A stretch of DNA of 30,292 nucleotides, from assembly GCA_934119965.1 (NCBI GenBank), contig CAKOTA010000016.1:1-30292 (forward strand). Direction: 5' to 3'. The translations under genes were made by a program, and so were the position numbers. The stretch is from an uncultured Bacilli bacterium. GTDB lineage: Bacteria; Bacillota_I; Bacilli_A; RF39; UBA660. Under the pieces are notes generated by a model, which saw only the letters and a list, made by a program, of their open reading frames with translations, searched no databases and had not been told where the DNA came from. Below, in pieces: positions 14,226 to 22,393 of the stretch; positions within the stretch are counted from its first letter, which is position 1, and each line of letters begins with the position of its first letter.

Positions 14226-14861
14226 TTATAAAACCTTTCTTAGATATTCTAATGCTTCATGTACATTTGTTACTTTCCAATTTGTGTCTTTTGGTTCATA
14301 TTTAAAACAAATAGCATTTTGACCATTTACACAGACACTATCGATTCCTATTATAATTGATGCGAATGTTTTGTTATTGAACATAATAACTAAACGATTA
14401 TTTGAAGTGTTGGTTGATTTTAAACTAAATATAAATTCTTTGAAACTTTCCGTAAAAACAGTTGAATCTCTTTTGTCGCTATTTAAATATGCTTTTAATT
14501 GATCCATACTATCTGTTGTGTATATTACATGTTTAATATCCATATCATTTAGCATTCTTTTATAAAGTGTACTATCAATATTATTGAATTGTGAAGCGCT
14601 ATCAATCAGGATGTACCCATTGCCACCTTCAGCGTTTTTAGATAATTCGTTCGACAAGAAACTTTCTACTTCATTCTCAACTAAAAAATCACTTAATTCT
14701 TTTGCTAAATAAATACCAGGAACTGTATTATATTTAAAGCTTATCTCATAACTAGATTTTATGTTTGTGAATTGTACGAATAAAAAAATCAATGTACTAA
14801 GTATAATTGTAGAAACAATTAAAGTTTCTAATAACATGAACCCTTTACTATTTTTATTCAT
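14226..14861 (-). CDS. Type IV prepilin-like protein, 211 aa
   Basis: MNKNSKGF-MLLETLIVSTIILSTLIFLF is a class III prepilin leader: Gly7/Phe8 cleavage, Glu at +5 of the mature form and a long hydrophobic helix. The mature domain is polar and has a Cys pair near the C-terminus (VCVNGQNAICFKYE) that may form a disulfide. Size and position suit a minor pilin. AGGAGGG lies before the ATG. It is first in the two-gene minus-strand operon and divergent from the ATPase across a palindromic promoter. No prepilin peptidase, inner membrane platform protein or obvious major pilin is in the window. Confidence 0.78.
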   Translation of the reverse strand: MNKNSKGFMLLETLIVSTIILSTLIFLFVQFTNIKSSYEISFKYNTVPGIYLAKELSDFLVENEVESFLSNELSKNAEGGNGYILIDSASQFNNIDSTLYKRMLNDMDIKHVIYTTDSMDQLKAYLNSDKRDSTVFTESFKEFIFSLKSTNTSNNRLVIMFNNKTFASIIIGIDSVCVNGQNAICFKYEPKDTNWKVTNVHEALEYLRKVL

Positions 14862-14879
14862 AAATTTTTACCCTCCTTA

Positions 14880-14913
14880 TTGTAATTATTTCAAATCTAT
14901 TATATAATAGATT
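14880..14913. promoter_or_regulatory. Palindromic divergent promoter of prepilins and ATPase
   Basis: TTGTAA (14880-14885), a 17-nt spacer and TATAAT (14903-14908) drive the ATPase. A perfect 20-nt palindrome, 14894-14913, contains that -10 and a TATAAT on the other strand (14904-14899) for the prepilins. The palindrome could also be a regulator site. Confidence 0.65.
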
Positions 14914-14965
14914 AAGAATAAATGCTAGTCTAAATTTAAAAAAGACTATAAAGGGGAATGAAAAT

Positions 14966-16429
14966 ATGTTAAAAAAATTTGATTTTGACAAAATGCCTAT
15001 TGTAGAAGTGGTTAATGAAATACTATTAGATGCAAGTAAAAAAGGAGCAAGTGATATTCACTTTGATCCACACGAAGAATTTATGAAAATAAGAATTAGA
15101 ATTGATGGAGCTTTAAGTGATTATGCTGAAATACCTAATTCTGTTAAAAAAAATCTAGTTACTCGTGTTAAAATTCTTGCCGGAATGAATATTACTGAAT
15201 CAAGATTACCTCAAGATGGAGCTATTAAAGCAACTTTGCAAGGGATAAACCTAGATTTGCGTGTTTCTTGTTTACCTACTTTGAATGGTGAAAAAATAGT
15301 TATTCGTATCTTAGATTATTCTATGAGTACAAGTGGACTTGAAAATTTAGGATTTAGTGAATCTAATTATGAAAAAATTAGTAAAATGATTAGTTTACCT
15401 AATGGTATTATACTTGTTACTGGTGCTACAGGAACAGGTAAATCTACTACTGTTTATGCAATTCTACAAAAATTAAATAAAGAGGATACAAACATTATTA
15501 CAGTTGAGGACCCTATCGAAATGAATATTGAAGGTGTTAACCAAGTTCAAACTAATAGCGAAATAGGATTAACATTTGCTAACGCATTAAGATCAATATT
15601 ACGTCAAGACCCTAATGTTATAATGATTGGAGAAATTCGTGATACTGAAACTGCAAAAATTGCTGTTAGAGCTTCTATTACAGGTCATATAGTTTTATCT
15701 ACAATCCATACTAATAACTCATTAAATACTATTGAACGTTTACTTGATATGGATGTTGAAAGATATTTACTTGCTTCTGCCCTTACAGGCATTGTTTCAC
15801 AAAAGTTAGCTCGTAAATTATGTCCAAAATGCAAACAAAAGAAAAAAACTAATGATTATGAAAAGAAATTGTTTAAAAGAGTTTTACATAGAGATATTGA
15901 TGAAATATATCAAACTGAAGGTTGTGAAGAATGTGGCAATGGTTATTCTGGACGTGTAGCATTACATGAGGTATTGCTTGTTAATCAAGAAATTAAAGAT
16001 GCTATAAGTTCAAATATGCCAAAAGAACAATTAAGACATTTGGTTTATAGTTCAGATGTTACTACTCTACTTCAAGATGGACTTGAAAAAGTTGTTGCTG
16101 GAGAAACTACTCTTGAAGAAGTATTGAAATTAATTGAACTTGATAATGATGATCCAAGAGAAAATAATTACGATTTGAAAGAAGCTTTAAATCAAACTAA
16201 AATATCTCAAGAACAAGAAAATATTCATCCTACTGAACCTAAAACTGAAGTAAAATCTGATATAGAATTTGAAATGCCAAAATTCGAAGAACCAAAAACG
16301 GAACCAAAAGTTGAAGTTAAAGAGGAACCAGTTATTAAAGAAACTCAACCTAAGGAAGAACCAAAGATTGAACCTAAAAAAGAATTTGATGATGAATTTG
16401 AAGAAGATTTAATGAATATGGAATTTTAA
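14966..16429 (+). CDS. Type IV pilus/secretion assembly ATPase (PilB/GspE/ComGA-like)
   Basis: A 487-residue cytoplasmic hexameric motor that drives pilus extension. It begins directly with the GspE N2-type domain (ASDIHFDPHEEFMKIRIRIDG), without the usual extra N1 domain, as in ComGA. Walker A is GATGTGKSTT (about 153-162), the Asp box is ITVEDPIEMNIEGVNQ, Walker B is MIGEIRD and the His box is LSTIHTNN. A zinc motif CPKCKQKK then CEECGNGYSGR follows. From about residue 410 comes an unusual acidic tail rich in Glu, Pro and Lys with repeated EEPK/EPK motifs. AAGGGG precedes the ATG. The divergent neighbours are the two prepilin genes. Confidence 0.92.
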   Translation: MLKKFDFDKMPIVEVVNEILLDASKKGASDIHFDPHEEFMKIRIRIDGALSDYAEIPNSVKKNLVTRVKILAGMNITESRLPQDGAIKATLQGINLDLRVSCLPTLNGEKIVIRILDYSMSTSGLENLGFSESNYEKISKMISLPNGIILVTGATGTGKSTTVYAILQKLNKEDTNIITVEDPIEMNIEGVNQVQTNSEIGLTFANALRSILRQDPNVIMIGEIRDTETAKIAVRASITGHIVLSTIHTNNSLNTIERLLDMDVERYLLASALTGIVSQKLARKLCPKCKQKKKTNDYEKKLFKRVLHRDIDEIYQTEGCEECGNGYSGRVALHEVLLVNQEIKDAISSNMPKEQLRHLVYSSDVTTLLQDGLEKVVAGETTLEEVLKLIELDNDDPRENNYDLKEALNQTKISQEQENIHPTEPKTEVKSDIEFEMPKFEEPKTEPKVEVKEEPVIKETQPKEEPKIEPKKEFDDEFEEDLMNMEF

Positions 16430-16454
16430 AAGAAGCAAATAATTTGCTTCTTTT
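16428..16454. terminator. Bidirectional terminator between ATPase and holA
   Basis: AAAAGAAGCAAAT (16428-16440) and ATTTGCTTCTTTT (16442-16454) are perfectly complementary and flanked by A/T runs. Both stop codons abut the stem. Confidence 0.9.
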
Positions 16455-17389
16455 TACATACCTAAAATAAATAATTCTAACCCTGTATTTTTATCTATTT
16501 TACCTGTTTTAATTCCTATATCCAAATCAGCTAATTTATTCAAATATTCCAATAATATTTTGGAATCATAGTTGTATCCTTTTTGAATTGCTTTTTGAAT
16601 TGGATATTGTTTTTGATCTAATAAATCCATTATATCAAATATACGATATCCTTTTTTTGATAATTCTTTTACCTGATACATCAATCTAAATTGATTAGCC
16701 AATAATACTAATATTTTTATTGGTTCTTCCCCTATTTTTATTAATTCATAGTAACATTCTAGAGCTTCGTTCATATTTTTATTAATTATACTATCGATTA
16801 AATGAAATATATCAGTATTAACGCTCTTATTAATGACGTTAATGATATCATTATCGGTTATTATTAAATCATCATTTTTATATGTTTTTAATTTTGTTAT
16901 TTCGTTTTCTAGAATAAATAGATTATCACCTACTCTATTTATTAAAGTATTAATTTGATTTGTAGTTATCTTATAAGGTTTAATCATATCATTTACTAGT
17001 GTATTAATATTTTTTACTTCATTAAATTCTAAAACTGTTCCATTTTTTTTAACGGATGTTACTATTTTTTTTCTTGAATCTAGTTTATCATTCGATACAA
17101 CAAATATAATTGTTGTATTTTTGTTAGGATTTTCAATATATTTTTGTAATAAATTTATATCTTTATCATCAATTCCTTTTTTATTTGATGAAAAAACAAA
17201 ACTATTATATACAATTATTGTTTTATTAGTAGAAAATAATGAAAATGTTGAAGCTGCATCTATTATTTGTTTGATATTATTATTTTCTAAATCAAATTCA
17301 TCAATTTCTAATCTATCAATATTTTTAGTTAATTCTTGTATTTTTTTATCTATTAAGTAATCTTGAATTCCATATAAAACATATATCAT
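16454..17389 (-). CDS. holA: DNA polymerase III subunit delta
   Basis: A 311-residue protein, the normal size of Bacillota HolA/YqeN. Delta opens the sliding clamp within the clamp loader. The N-terminal AAA+-like domain starts MIYVLYGIQDYLIDKKIQEL and lacks a functional Walker A, as expected for delta. The middle part, ITTNQINTLINRVGDNLFILENEITKLKTY, is the most typical region of the family, and the C-terminal collar domain includes ILVLLANQFRLMYQVKEL and the end DKNTGLELFIL. GGTGG lies before the ATG, and a TGATATAAT extended -10 only 15 nt upstream gives it its own promoter after the histidine kinase terminator. Confidence 0.93.
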   Translation of the reverse strand: MIYVLYGIQDYLIDKKIQELTKNIDRLEIDEFDLENNNIKQIIDAASTFSLFSTNKTIIVYNSFVFSSNKKGIDDKDINLLQKYIENPNKNTTIIFVVSNDKLDSRKKIVTSVKKNGTVLEFNEVKNINTLVNDMIKPYKITTNQINTLINRVGDNLFILENEITKLKTYKNDDLIITDNDIINVINKSVNTDIFHLIDSIINKNMNEALECYYELIKIGEEPIKILVLLANQFRLMYQVKELSKKGYRIFDIMDLLDQKQYPIQKAIQKGYNYDSKILLEYLNKLADLDIGIKTGKIDKNTGLELFILGM

Positions 17390-17404
17390 ATTACCACCTA
17401 TTTA

Positions 17405-17413
17405 ATTATATCA
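17405..17413 (-). promoter_or_regulatory. Extended -10 promoter of holA
   Basis: TGATATAAT on the minus strand (17413-17405) lies 15 nt from the holA ATG. It immediately follows the terminator of the upstream kinase gene. Confidence 0.65.
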
Positions 17414-17420
17414 TATCAAA

Positions 17421-17462
17421 GAAAAAAGAACTATCTTTTTATCTTAAAATAGAAAGTAGTTC
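17421..17462 (-). terminator. Terminator of the histidine kinase gene
   Basis: On the minus strand GAACTA (17462-17457) pairs with TAGTTC (17433-17428), with further A/T pairs inside, followed by TTTTTTC. The stem overlaps the last codons of the kinase. Confidence 0.7.
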
Positions 17463-18810
17463 CTTTATTCTTTTTAGATTTAACACCATATTCAAATTTA
17501 TGTTGTTCTAAAATATTTTTTACGATTGATAATCCTAATCCTGTGCCAATAGTATTTCTATTATGGGTTTTATCAGTTTTATAATATTTATCCCATATAA
17601 ATTCTAGATCTTTTTCATTAATACCATTACCGTGATCAATTACTTCAATTAAATAATATTCTTTTTCTTTAGTCAAATTAACGATTATTTTATTATCTTC
17701 GCCTACATAGTTAATAGCGTTACTAATTAAATTATATATAACTTGTTCTATTTTCTTTTTATCAATTTCAACTATTGTATTTGGAATACCATTATATTCA
17801 ATAGATACATCACTATATTTAAAATGATCTACAATGTTTTTAATTAATTCATTAATATCATTTTTTTGAATATTTAGATCATCTATATTAGATTGTAATT
17901 TTGATAAATCTAGAATATCATTAACAAGTAAATTTAATCTATTTGTTTCATCTATGATTGTATTTAGATATTCAAATGTTTTTTCTTTATCATCATATGA
18001 TATATCTTTAATCATTTCGGAATAAGCTTTAATCATTGTAAGAGGTGTTTTTAAATCGTGAGAAACATTTGCTAGAAGTTCTCTTCTTACTTCATCAGTT
18101 TTTGATAATTCGTTGCAAGTTTCATTTAAAGTGTCAACTAATTCATTTAATTCTTTAATGTTCTCATCTATTTCAAATTTTGTTTTATAGTCACCACTTG
18201 CCATCTTTTTAGCGGTTTCATTTATTTTTACTATAGGTTTTGAAATCACTTTTGAAATAAAATAAGAAATAATTAATGACAAAATAAGAACTAGAATAGT
18301 TACATATATTAATTGACTTCCTAATATGTTAGTAGTTGATGATAAAATTTCGACTGATGAGTTTATATATACATAGGTGTCTTCATCTAATTTTATAGCA
18401 TACATAACTATTTTATTTTTAAATTCTTTTTTTATATATTTAAATAATTTTATTGTATCAGAACTATTTTGAAATTCAATCTTGTCTTCCATCACATTTT
18501 TATTTTTAGAATTTAAACCAATACATCCTCTATTCAAATTGTTTGATGAATATATTTCCATATTTTTGTAAACAACATCTATACAAACATTTTCTTGAAA
18601 TGAATAATTGTCTAATATTTCTTTTATATTATACTCATCATAATTGTTTATTATATTGGTTGCTACTTTTTTTACTTCATTTGTTTTTACATATTCATAA
18701 TAAGTATCCAAAAATAATACTTGAAAAAACCATAGAAAACCCATAATTGAAGCAGAAAATATTATTAAATAAATCCAAATTTTATTTAATAAACTATTCT
18801 TTTGTTTCAT
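17431..18810 (-). CDS. Membrane sensor histidine kinase
   Basis: A 459-residue kinase with two membrane helices (about 10-33 and 166-188) enclosing an extracytoplasmic sensor of about 130 residues with two Cys (NVCIDVV, RGCIGLN). A HAMP domain (about 189-240), HisKA with the phospho-acceptor His251 in LLANVSHDLKTPL, and an HATPase domain with N box NLISNAINY (360-368), G1 DHGNGI (392-397) and G2 GTGLGLSIV (422-430) follow. The layout is that of PhoR/ResE/WalK-like kinases, without a PAS domain. The signal is unknown. The start overlaps the response regulator gene by 17 nt, so the two are translationally coupled. Confidence 0.92.
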   Translation of the reverse strand: MKQKNSLLNKIWIYLIIFSASIMGFLWFFQVLFLDTYYEYVKTNEVKKVATNIINNYDEYNIKEILDNYSFQENVCIDVVYKNMEIYSSNNLNRGCIGLNSKNKNVMEDKIEFQNSSDTIKLFKYIKKEFKNKIVMYAIKLDEDTYVYINSSVEILSSTTNILGSQLIYVTILVLILSLIISYFISKVISKPIVKINETAKKMASGDYKTKFEIDENIKELNELVDTLNETCNELSKTDEVRRELLANVSHDLKTPLTMIKAYSEMIKDISYDDKEKTFEYLNTIIDETNRLNLLVNDILDLSKLQSNIDDLNIQKNDINELIKNIVDHFKYSDVSIEYNGIPNTIVEIDKKKIEQVIYNLISNAINYVGEDNKIIVNLTKEKEYYLIEVIDHGNGINEKDLEFIWDKYYKTDKTHNRNTIGTGLGLSIVKNILEQHKFEYGVKSKKNKGTTFYFKIKR

Positions 18811-19462
18811 ATTTATATCCTATTGTTCTAACTGTTTTAATTAAATCACGATATTTTCCTAGGTTATTTCTTAACATTTTGATATGAGTATCAATAGTTC
18901 TATCATCACCATAGAAGTCATAATTCCAGATATTATTTAATAATTGTTCTCTTGATAAAGCTATTCCTTCGTTTTTAACAAAGAAGCATAATAATTCATA
19001 TTCTTTAGGAGTTAAAGGAATTTCTTTGTTTTCTATTTTTAAAGTTCGACCAATATAATTGATTTCTAAGTCTTTATAGATATATTTATCTTCTGTCTCT
19101 TTTGTTTGGATACGACTCAATACAGCTTTTACTCTAGCTATTAATTCTTTAGGACTAAATGGTTTAGTAACATAATCATCTATTCCAAGATCAAATCCTG
19201 TTAGCTTATCATATTCTTCTTTTCTAGCTGATAGCATTATTATAGGTATATCTTTGATTTTTTTTATTTCTTTAGCGGCTGAAAATCCATCTAATCTTGG
19301 CATCATTATATCCATTATAATTAAATCAACATCTTCTTTTTTGATTATATTTATAGCCTGTTCACCATTTTCAGCTTCTATATATTCAAAACCTTCTTTT
19401 TTTAAATATTCATTAATTACATTTCTGATTAGTATTTCATCATCTACAACTAATATTTTCAT
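18794..19462 (-). CDS. OmpR/PhoB-family response regulator
   Basis: A 222-residue protein with receiver and winged-helix DNA-binding domains. The receiver has the acidic pocket VVDDE, phospho-acceptor Asp51 in IIMDIMMP, Ser78 in MLSARK and Lys100 in VTKPFSPKEL. The C-terminal half (about 125-222) shows the OmpR-type winged helix: LTPKEYELLCFFVKNEG, SREQLLNNIWNYDF, DDRTIDTHIKMLRNNLG and RTIGYKYE. It is cognate to the kinase that overlaps its end. It lies 34 nt downstream of the Gx transporter gene, with AAGGAAGTGA before the ATG, so it may share the apbE operon transcript. Confidence 0.95.
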   Translation of the reverse strand: MKILVVDDEILIRNVINEYLKKEGFEYIEAENGEQAINIIKKEDVDLIIMDIMMPRLDGFSAAKEIKKIKDIPIIMLSARKEEYDKLTGFDLGIDDYVTKPFSPKELIARVKAVLSRIQTKETEDKYIYKDLEINYIGRTLKIENKEIPLTPKEYELLCFFVKNEGIALSREQLLNNIWNYDFYGDDRTIDTHIKMLRNNLGKYRDLIKTVRTIGYKYETKE

Positions 19463-19496
19463 AAAATCACTTCCTTTAAATAATAATACTTTACTT

Positions 19497-19976
19497 TTAT
19501 GAATTTTGAGTGAAATTTAGTAATTCTTTACTAATAAATCCTATAATTGTTCCTGTTATGATACTTGTTATCAGTAATATCGGCATATAGTATATTAGAT
19601 TTGTATTTATGAGAAATAAGGCAGCTATTATTTGCCCTGCATTATGCATAATAGCTCCAACAATACTAACTCCGATAATTGATAATTTTGTTTTTTTGAA
19701 TATAATCATTGATATTATACTAAAAATGGAACCAAACAGACTAAAATAGAATGCTATACTAAATAGTCCCGTTCTTAATATTCCAACTAATAGTACTCTA
19801 AGAATTGAAATATATATTGCATCTTTTGAACCATATGTATATAAAACTATTAATGTTATAGTGTTTGCTAAACCTATTCTTATACCAGGAAAGTTAAAAA
19901 TAGGTATTAAACTTTCCAAAATATTTAAGATTATTGATATCGATAATAACATTGAAAGTCTTATTTCTTTTTTCAT
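19497..19976 (-). CDS. Gx transporter family / HepS1-like membrane protein
   Basis: A 159-residue membrane protein with about five helices. The motifs IPIFNFPGIRIGLANTITLIVLY and LRTGLFSIAFYFSLFGSIFSI are typical of the Gx transporter family, often annotated as heptaprenyl diphosphate synthase component I, and related to S components of ECF vitamin transporters. The substrate is unknown. Only 4 nt separate it from the NusG-domain-II gene; the stop of that gene overlaps its GGGTGA ribosome binding site. The trio ApbE, NusG-domain-II protein and Gx transporter recurs together in Bacillota, pointing to a flavin- or quinone-linked redox role (inference). Confidence 0.8.
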   Translation of the reverse strand: MKKEIRLSMLLSISIILNILESLIPIFNFPGIRIGLANTITLIVLYTYGSKDAIYISILRVLLVGILRTGLFSIAFYFSLFGSIFSIISMIIFKKTKLSIIGVSIVGAIMHNAGQIIAALFLINTNLIYYMPILLITSIITGTIIGFISKELLNFTQNS

Positions 19977-19980
19977 AATT

Positions 19981-20331
19981 TCACCCTACTTTAGCGTCTA
20001 GTTCATCATCGCTTTTGATTTTTATTACTATTTCATTAGGTAGGCAAACTATTGATTCATATGAATGAGATATATAACCTTGTTTAGAACATAAATGTTT
20101 TGGACTATTTTCAGAATCAACTTTTATTTTTTTACTTCTAACCACTATTTTTACTTTTCCGTTTGTTCCTTCTACTTCATATGTTGAGTCAATATTTAAG
20201 TCTATATTTAATATAGGTTTATTTTGATAATACACGGTAGCTATCGTTTCTTCTTTCTTACTAATTGTTATAAAAGTTATTACTGTTATAGTTATTAATA
20301 TTAGTATTAATTTAATATCTGTTTTATTCAT
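19981..20331 (-). CDS. NusG domain II-containing membrane-anchored protein
   Basis: A 116-residue protein with an N-terminal membrane helix (about 5-22) and an extracytoplasmic domain of the NusG-II type: ATVYYQNKPILNIDLN, then GKVKIVVRSKKIKVDSENSP, then CSKQGYI and SIVCLPNEIVIKI. The two Cys flanking the KQGYI..SIVCLPN segment are conserved in this family. I begin at ATG 20329-20331 with AAGGA upstream; the longer reading runs inside apbE. It overlaps the end of apbE by 8 nt, indicating coupling. Family function is unknown; it is usually next to ApbE and a Gx transporter. Confidence 0.82.
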   Translation of the reverse strand: MNKTDIKLILILITITVITFITISKKEETIATVYYQNKPILNIDLNIDSTYEVEGTNGKVKIVVRSKKIKVDSENSPKHLCSKQGYISHSYESIVCLPNEIVIKIKSDDELDAKVG

Positions 20332-21322
20332 ATTTACTAAATCCTTTTGAGGTAACTGTTGTATCATCGTTTAAATACCATATTGCTTCAACATTATCTA
20401 ATTCATCAACATATTTTTTTCCATCTTCTAATGGCAATAAAAATAGATAAGTAGATAAAAAGTCAGCATAAGCACTATCTTTTGTTATTACAGTTACACT
20501 TTTCACATTATTAGCAGGAAATAAAGTGTCTGGGTCTATTATATGATGATATTTTGTGCCATTATATTCATAGTATCTAAGATATCCACCACTTGTTACA
20601 ACTGCTTCATTTTCTACTTTTATTATTTTATAAATATCGTTTTGATTGTTAGGATTTTCTAATCCTATTTTATATTTATCTTTTTTATATGATTCACCAG
20701 TTAGTACATTGCCGCCAGCATTAATTAAGTATTTTTTTAAACCAATGCTTTCTAAATATTCGCCTACCTTTTTAGTAGCAAACCCTTTAGAAATTGAGCC
20801 TAAATCTATATTTAAATTATTGTTTTTTATTTTATTATCTTTTAGTTCTATTTCATTTATATTATTATAATTTACATATTTTAATTCTTCTATTGTAGGA
20901 ATACTGATACCGGCTTCTCTATATCCTTTCCATATATCTATTACATTTCCCATACTTATATCTACTTTACCATTTGACCATTTATACATATTTATTCCAT
21001 ATTCAATCAATTCGTATAATTTTTTATCTATTTTTAGATATTCTTCGTTTAAAACATTATTATTTATTGTATATAAATTAGTTATTCCTTGATAACTATT
21101 ATATCTGTCTGTAAGTTTATGATATTCACTATATATTTTATCAATTTCATCTAGAGCTTCATTTGCTTTTTTAGAACTGTTTGAATATACTTTGATATTA
21201 ATATAAGTATCAAAATAAGAGTAATTTCTTTCATAAATTCTATTTTTAAATGAATTGCATAGTATAAATATTAATATTACAAAAAGTAATATAAAAATTA
21301 AAATTGTTTTTTTATTTTTCAT
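20324..21322 (-). CDS. apbE: FAD:protein FMN transferase ApbE
   Basis: A 332-residue extracytoplasmic enzyme that attaches FMN covalently to Ser or Thr of partner redox proteins, using FAD and Mg2+. An N-terminal membrane helix (about 5-22) lacks a good lipobox. Motifs are YFDTYINIKVYS near the start, KVDISMGNVIDIWKGYRE, IDLGSISKGFATKKVGEYL, YLINAGGNVLTGES and VTSGGYLRYYEYNGTKYHHIIDPDT, followed by SVTVITKDSAYADFLSTYLF. ATG 21320-21322 with AGGTGA is preferred to an upstream GTG that lies inside the ribosome binding site. No protein with the usual FMN acceptor motif is encoded in the window. First gene of a likely five-gene operon ending with the kinase. Confidence 0.93.
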   Translation of the reverse strand: MKNKKTILIFILLFVILIFILCNSFKNRIYERNYSYFDTYINIKVYSNSSKKANEALDEIDKIYSEYHKLTDRYNSYQGITNLYTINNNVLNEEYLKIDKKLYELIEYGINMYKWSNGKVDISMGNVIDIWKGYREAGISIPTIEELKYVNYNNINEIELKDNKIKNNNLNIDLGSISKGFATKKVGEYLESIGLKKYLINAGGNVLTGESYKKDKYKIGLENPNNQNDIYKIIKVENEAVVTSGGYLRYYEYNGTKYHHIIDPDTLFPANNVKSVTVITKDSAYADFLSTYLFLLPLEDGKKYVDELDNVEAIWYLNDDTTVTSKGFSKYE

Positions 21323-21338
21323 ATTGTTCACCTATTAA

Positions 21339-21347
21339 ATTATATCA
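21339..21347 (-). promoter_or_regulatory. Extended -10 promoter of the apbE operon
   Basis: TGATATAAT on the minus strand (21347-21339) lies 16 nt before the apbE ATG and 1 nt after the stem of the upstream terminator. TAGACG at the -35 distance is within that stem. Confidence 0.6.
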
Positions 21348-21348
21348 A

Positions 21349-21373
21349 AAAAAATAGACATCGTCTATTTTTT
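21349..21373 (-). terminator. Terminator of the glycosyltransferase gene
   Basis: AAAAAATAGAC and GTCTATTTTTT form an 11-bp stem with a 3-nt loop, with the T-run as the 3' arm on the minus strand. It overlaps the stop codon. Confidence 0.8.
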
Positions 21374-22369
21374 CATTAAACTTTCGTATACTTCAATTAG
21401 TTGTTTTCCAACTTTTGTTATTTCTCTTGAGTTTGCCATAATATAAGCATTATCTCTTAAGTCAGGTAATTTATTTTCTAATATTTGAACTGCTAAAGAT
21501 TCAAATTCATCAATATTTTTAGCTTTATAAACGTCCTTTTTATCAATAATCCAATCTTCAAATACAGGTATATCTCTTGTAAGTATTTTTAATCTACTAG
21601 TAGCAGCCTCCATAATAGGTATTCCTTCATTTTCTTCATAAGTGGGAAATAAAAATAAATCAGATCCTGAATAACCACCTTTTAAGATATCAAAAGGAAC
21701 ATATCCAGGGAATATTAAGTTGTCTAATTTTGTATTAACTGCTTCTTTAATTTCTTTTGGAGAGTATTTTAAAGGACTTGAACCAAACCATACAAATTTA
21801 TATTGTGGTAAGCGTTTAGCTAATTCAACAAAATCAATTATCCCTTTTCTATTTATATATATTCCACAACTCATTATTATTTTATCAGTTTTTTTAAATT
21901 TAAAGTATTCTCTAAATTTTTTACCTAGTTCTTCATCTTTTTCAAATTGTTTTAAATCAATTCCATTTGATATAGCAATTATTGGTCTATTTAGATTATA
22001 TTTTTCTAATAGTTTTTTTGTATATGGTGTTGGACATATAATTATATCTCCAAGTCTATAACATTTGCTAATCCACCATTTAAATAACGGCGCTAACTGA
22101 TTTGAAAATATGAATGAATTTTTGAAATCTTCTTCTGTACTATGGGCATGGTATACTACTTTTTTTCCTTGCTTTTTAGCTTTTTTTGCTAAAAAATATG
22201 ATTTAGGTCCATAGAAGTTTAAATGGATTATATCATAATCTTTACATTTTGGATCAGTTGTATATTCTATTTTGTTATCTTCTAAAGCTTTTTGTTGATG
22301 TTTTATAGCTTTTCCTAGGCCAGAGTTACCTATTTTTTTTAAATTTTCTGTATATAATAATACCTTCAT
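21365..22369 (-). CDS. GT4-family glycosyltransferase, LafB/CpoA-like (membrane glycolipid)
   Basis: A 334-residue GT-B glycosyltransferase without membrane segments. The N-terminus VLLYTENLKKIGNSGLGKAIKH with KKVVYHAHSTEEDFKNSF resembles streptococcal CpoA/LafB, which adds a hexose to glucosyl-diacylglycerol. PIIAISNGIDLKQF leads into the GT4 C-terminal domain (GIYINRKGIIDFVELAKRLP), and EENEGIPIMEA carries the E-x7-E motif that binds the nucleotide sugar. A role in glycolipid or lipoteichoic acid anchor synthesis is likely but rests on resemblance; donor and acceptor are not certain. GGTGAT precedes the ATG, and its -10 uses the stop codon of the upstream ylmC gene. Confidence 0.78.
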   Translation of the reverse strand: MKVLLYTENLKKIGNSGLGKAIKHQQKALEDNKIEYTTDPKCKDYDIIHLNFYGPKSYFLAKKAKKQGKKVVYHAHSTEEDFKNSFIFSNQLAPLFKWWISKCYRLGDIIICPTPYTKKLLEKYNLNRPIIAISNGIDLKQFEKDEELGKKFREYFKFKKTDKIIMSCGIYINRKGIIDFVELAKRLPQYKFVWFGSSPLKYSPKEIKEAVNTKLDNLIFPGYVPFDILKGGYSGSDLFLFPTYEENEGIPIMEAATSRLKILTRDIPVFEDWIIDKKDVYKAKNIDEFESLAVQILENKLPDLRDNAYIMANSREITKVGKQLIEVYESLMKK

Positions 22370-22384
22370 ACAATCACCATATTA

Positions 22385-22393
22385 ATTATATCA
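22385..22393 (-). promoter_or_regulatory. Extended -10 promoter of the glycosyltransferase gene
   Basis: TGATATAAT (22393-22385 on the minus strand). The TGA is also the stop codon of ylmC. The ATG is 15 nt downstream. Confidence 0.55.
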
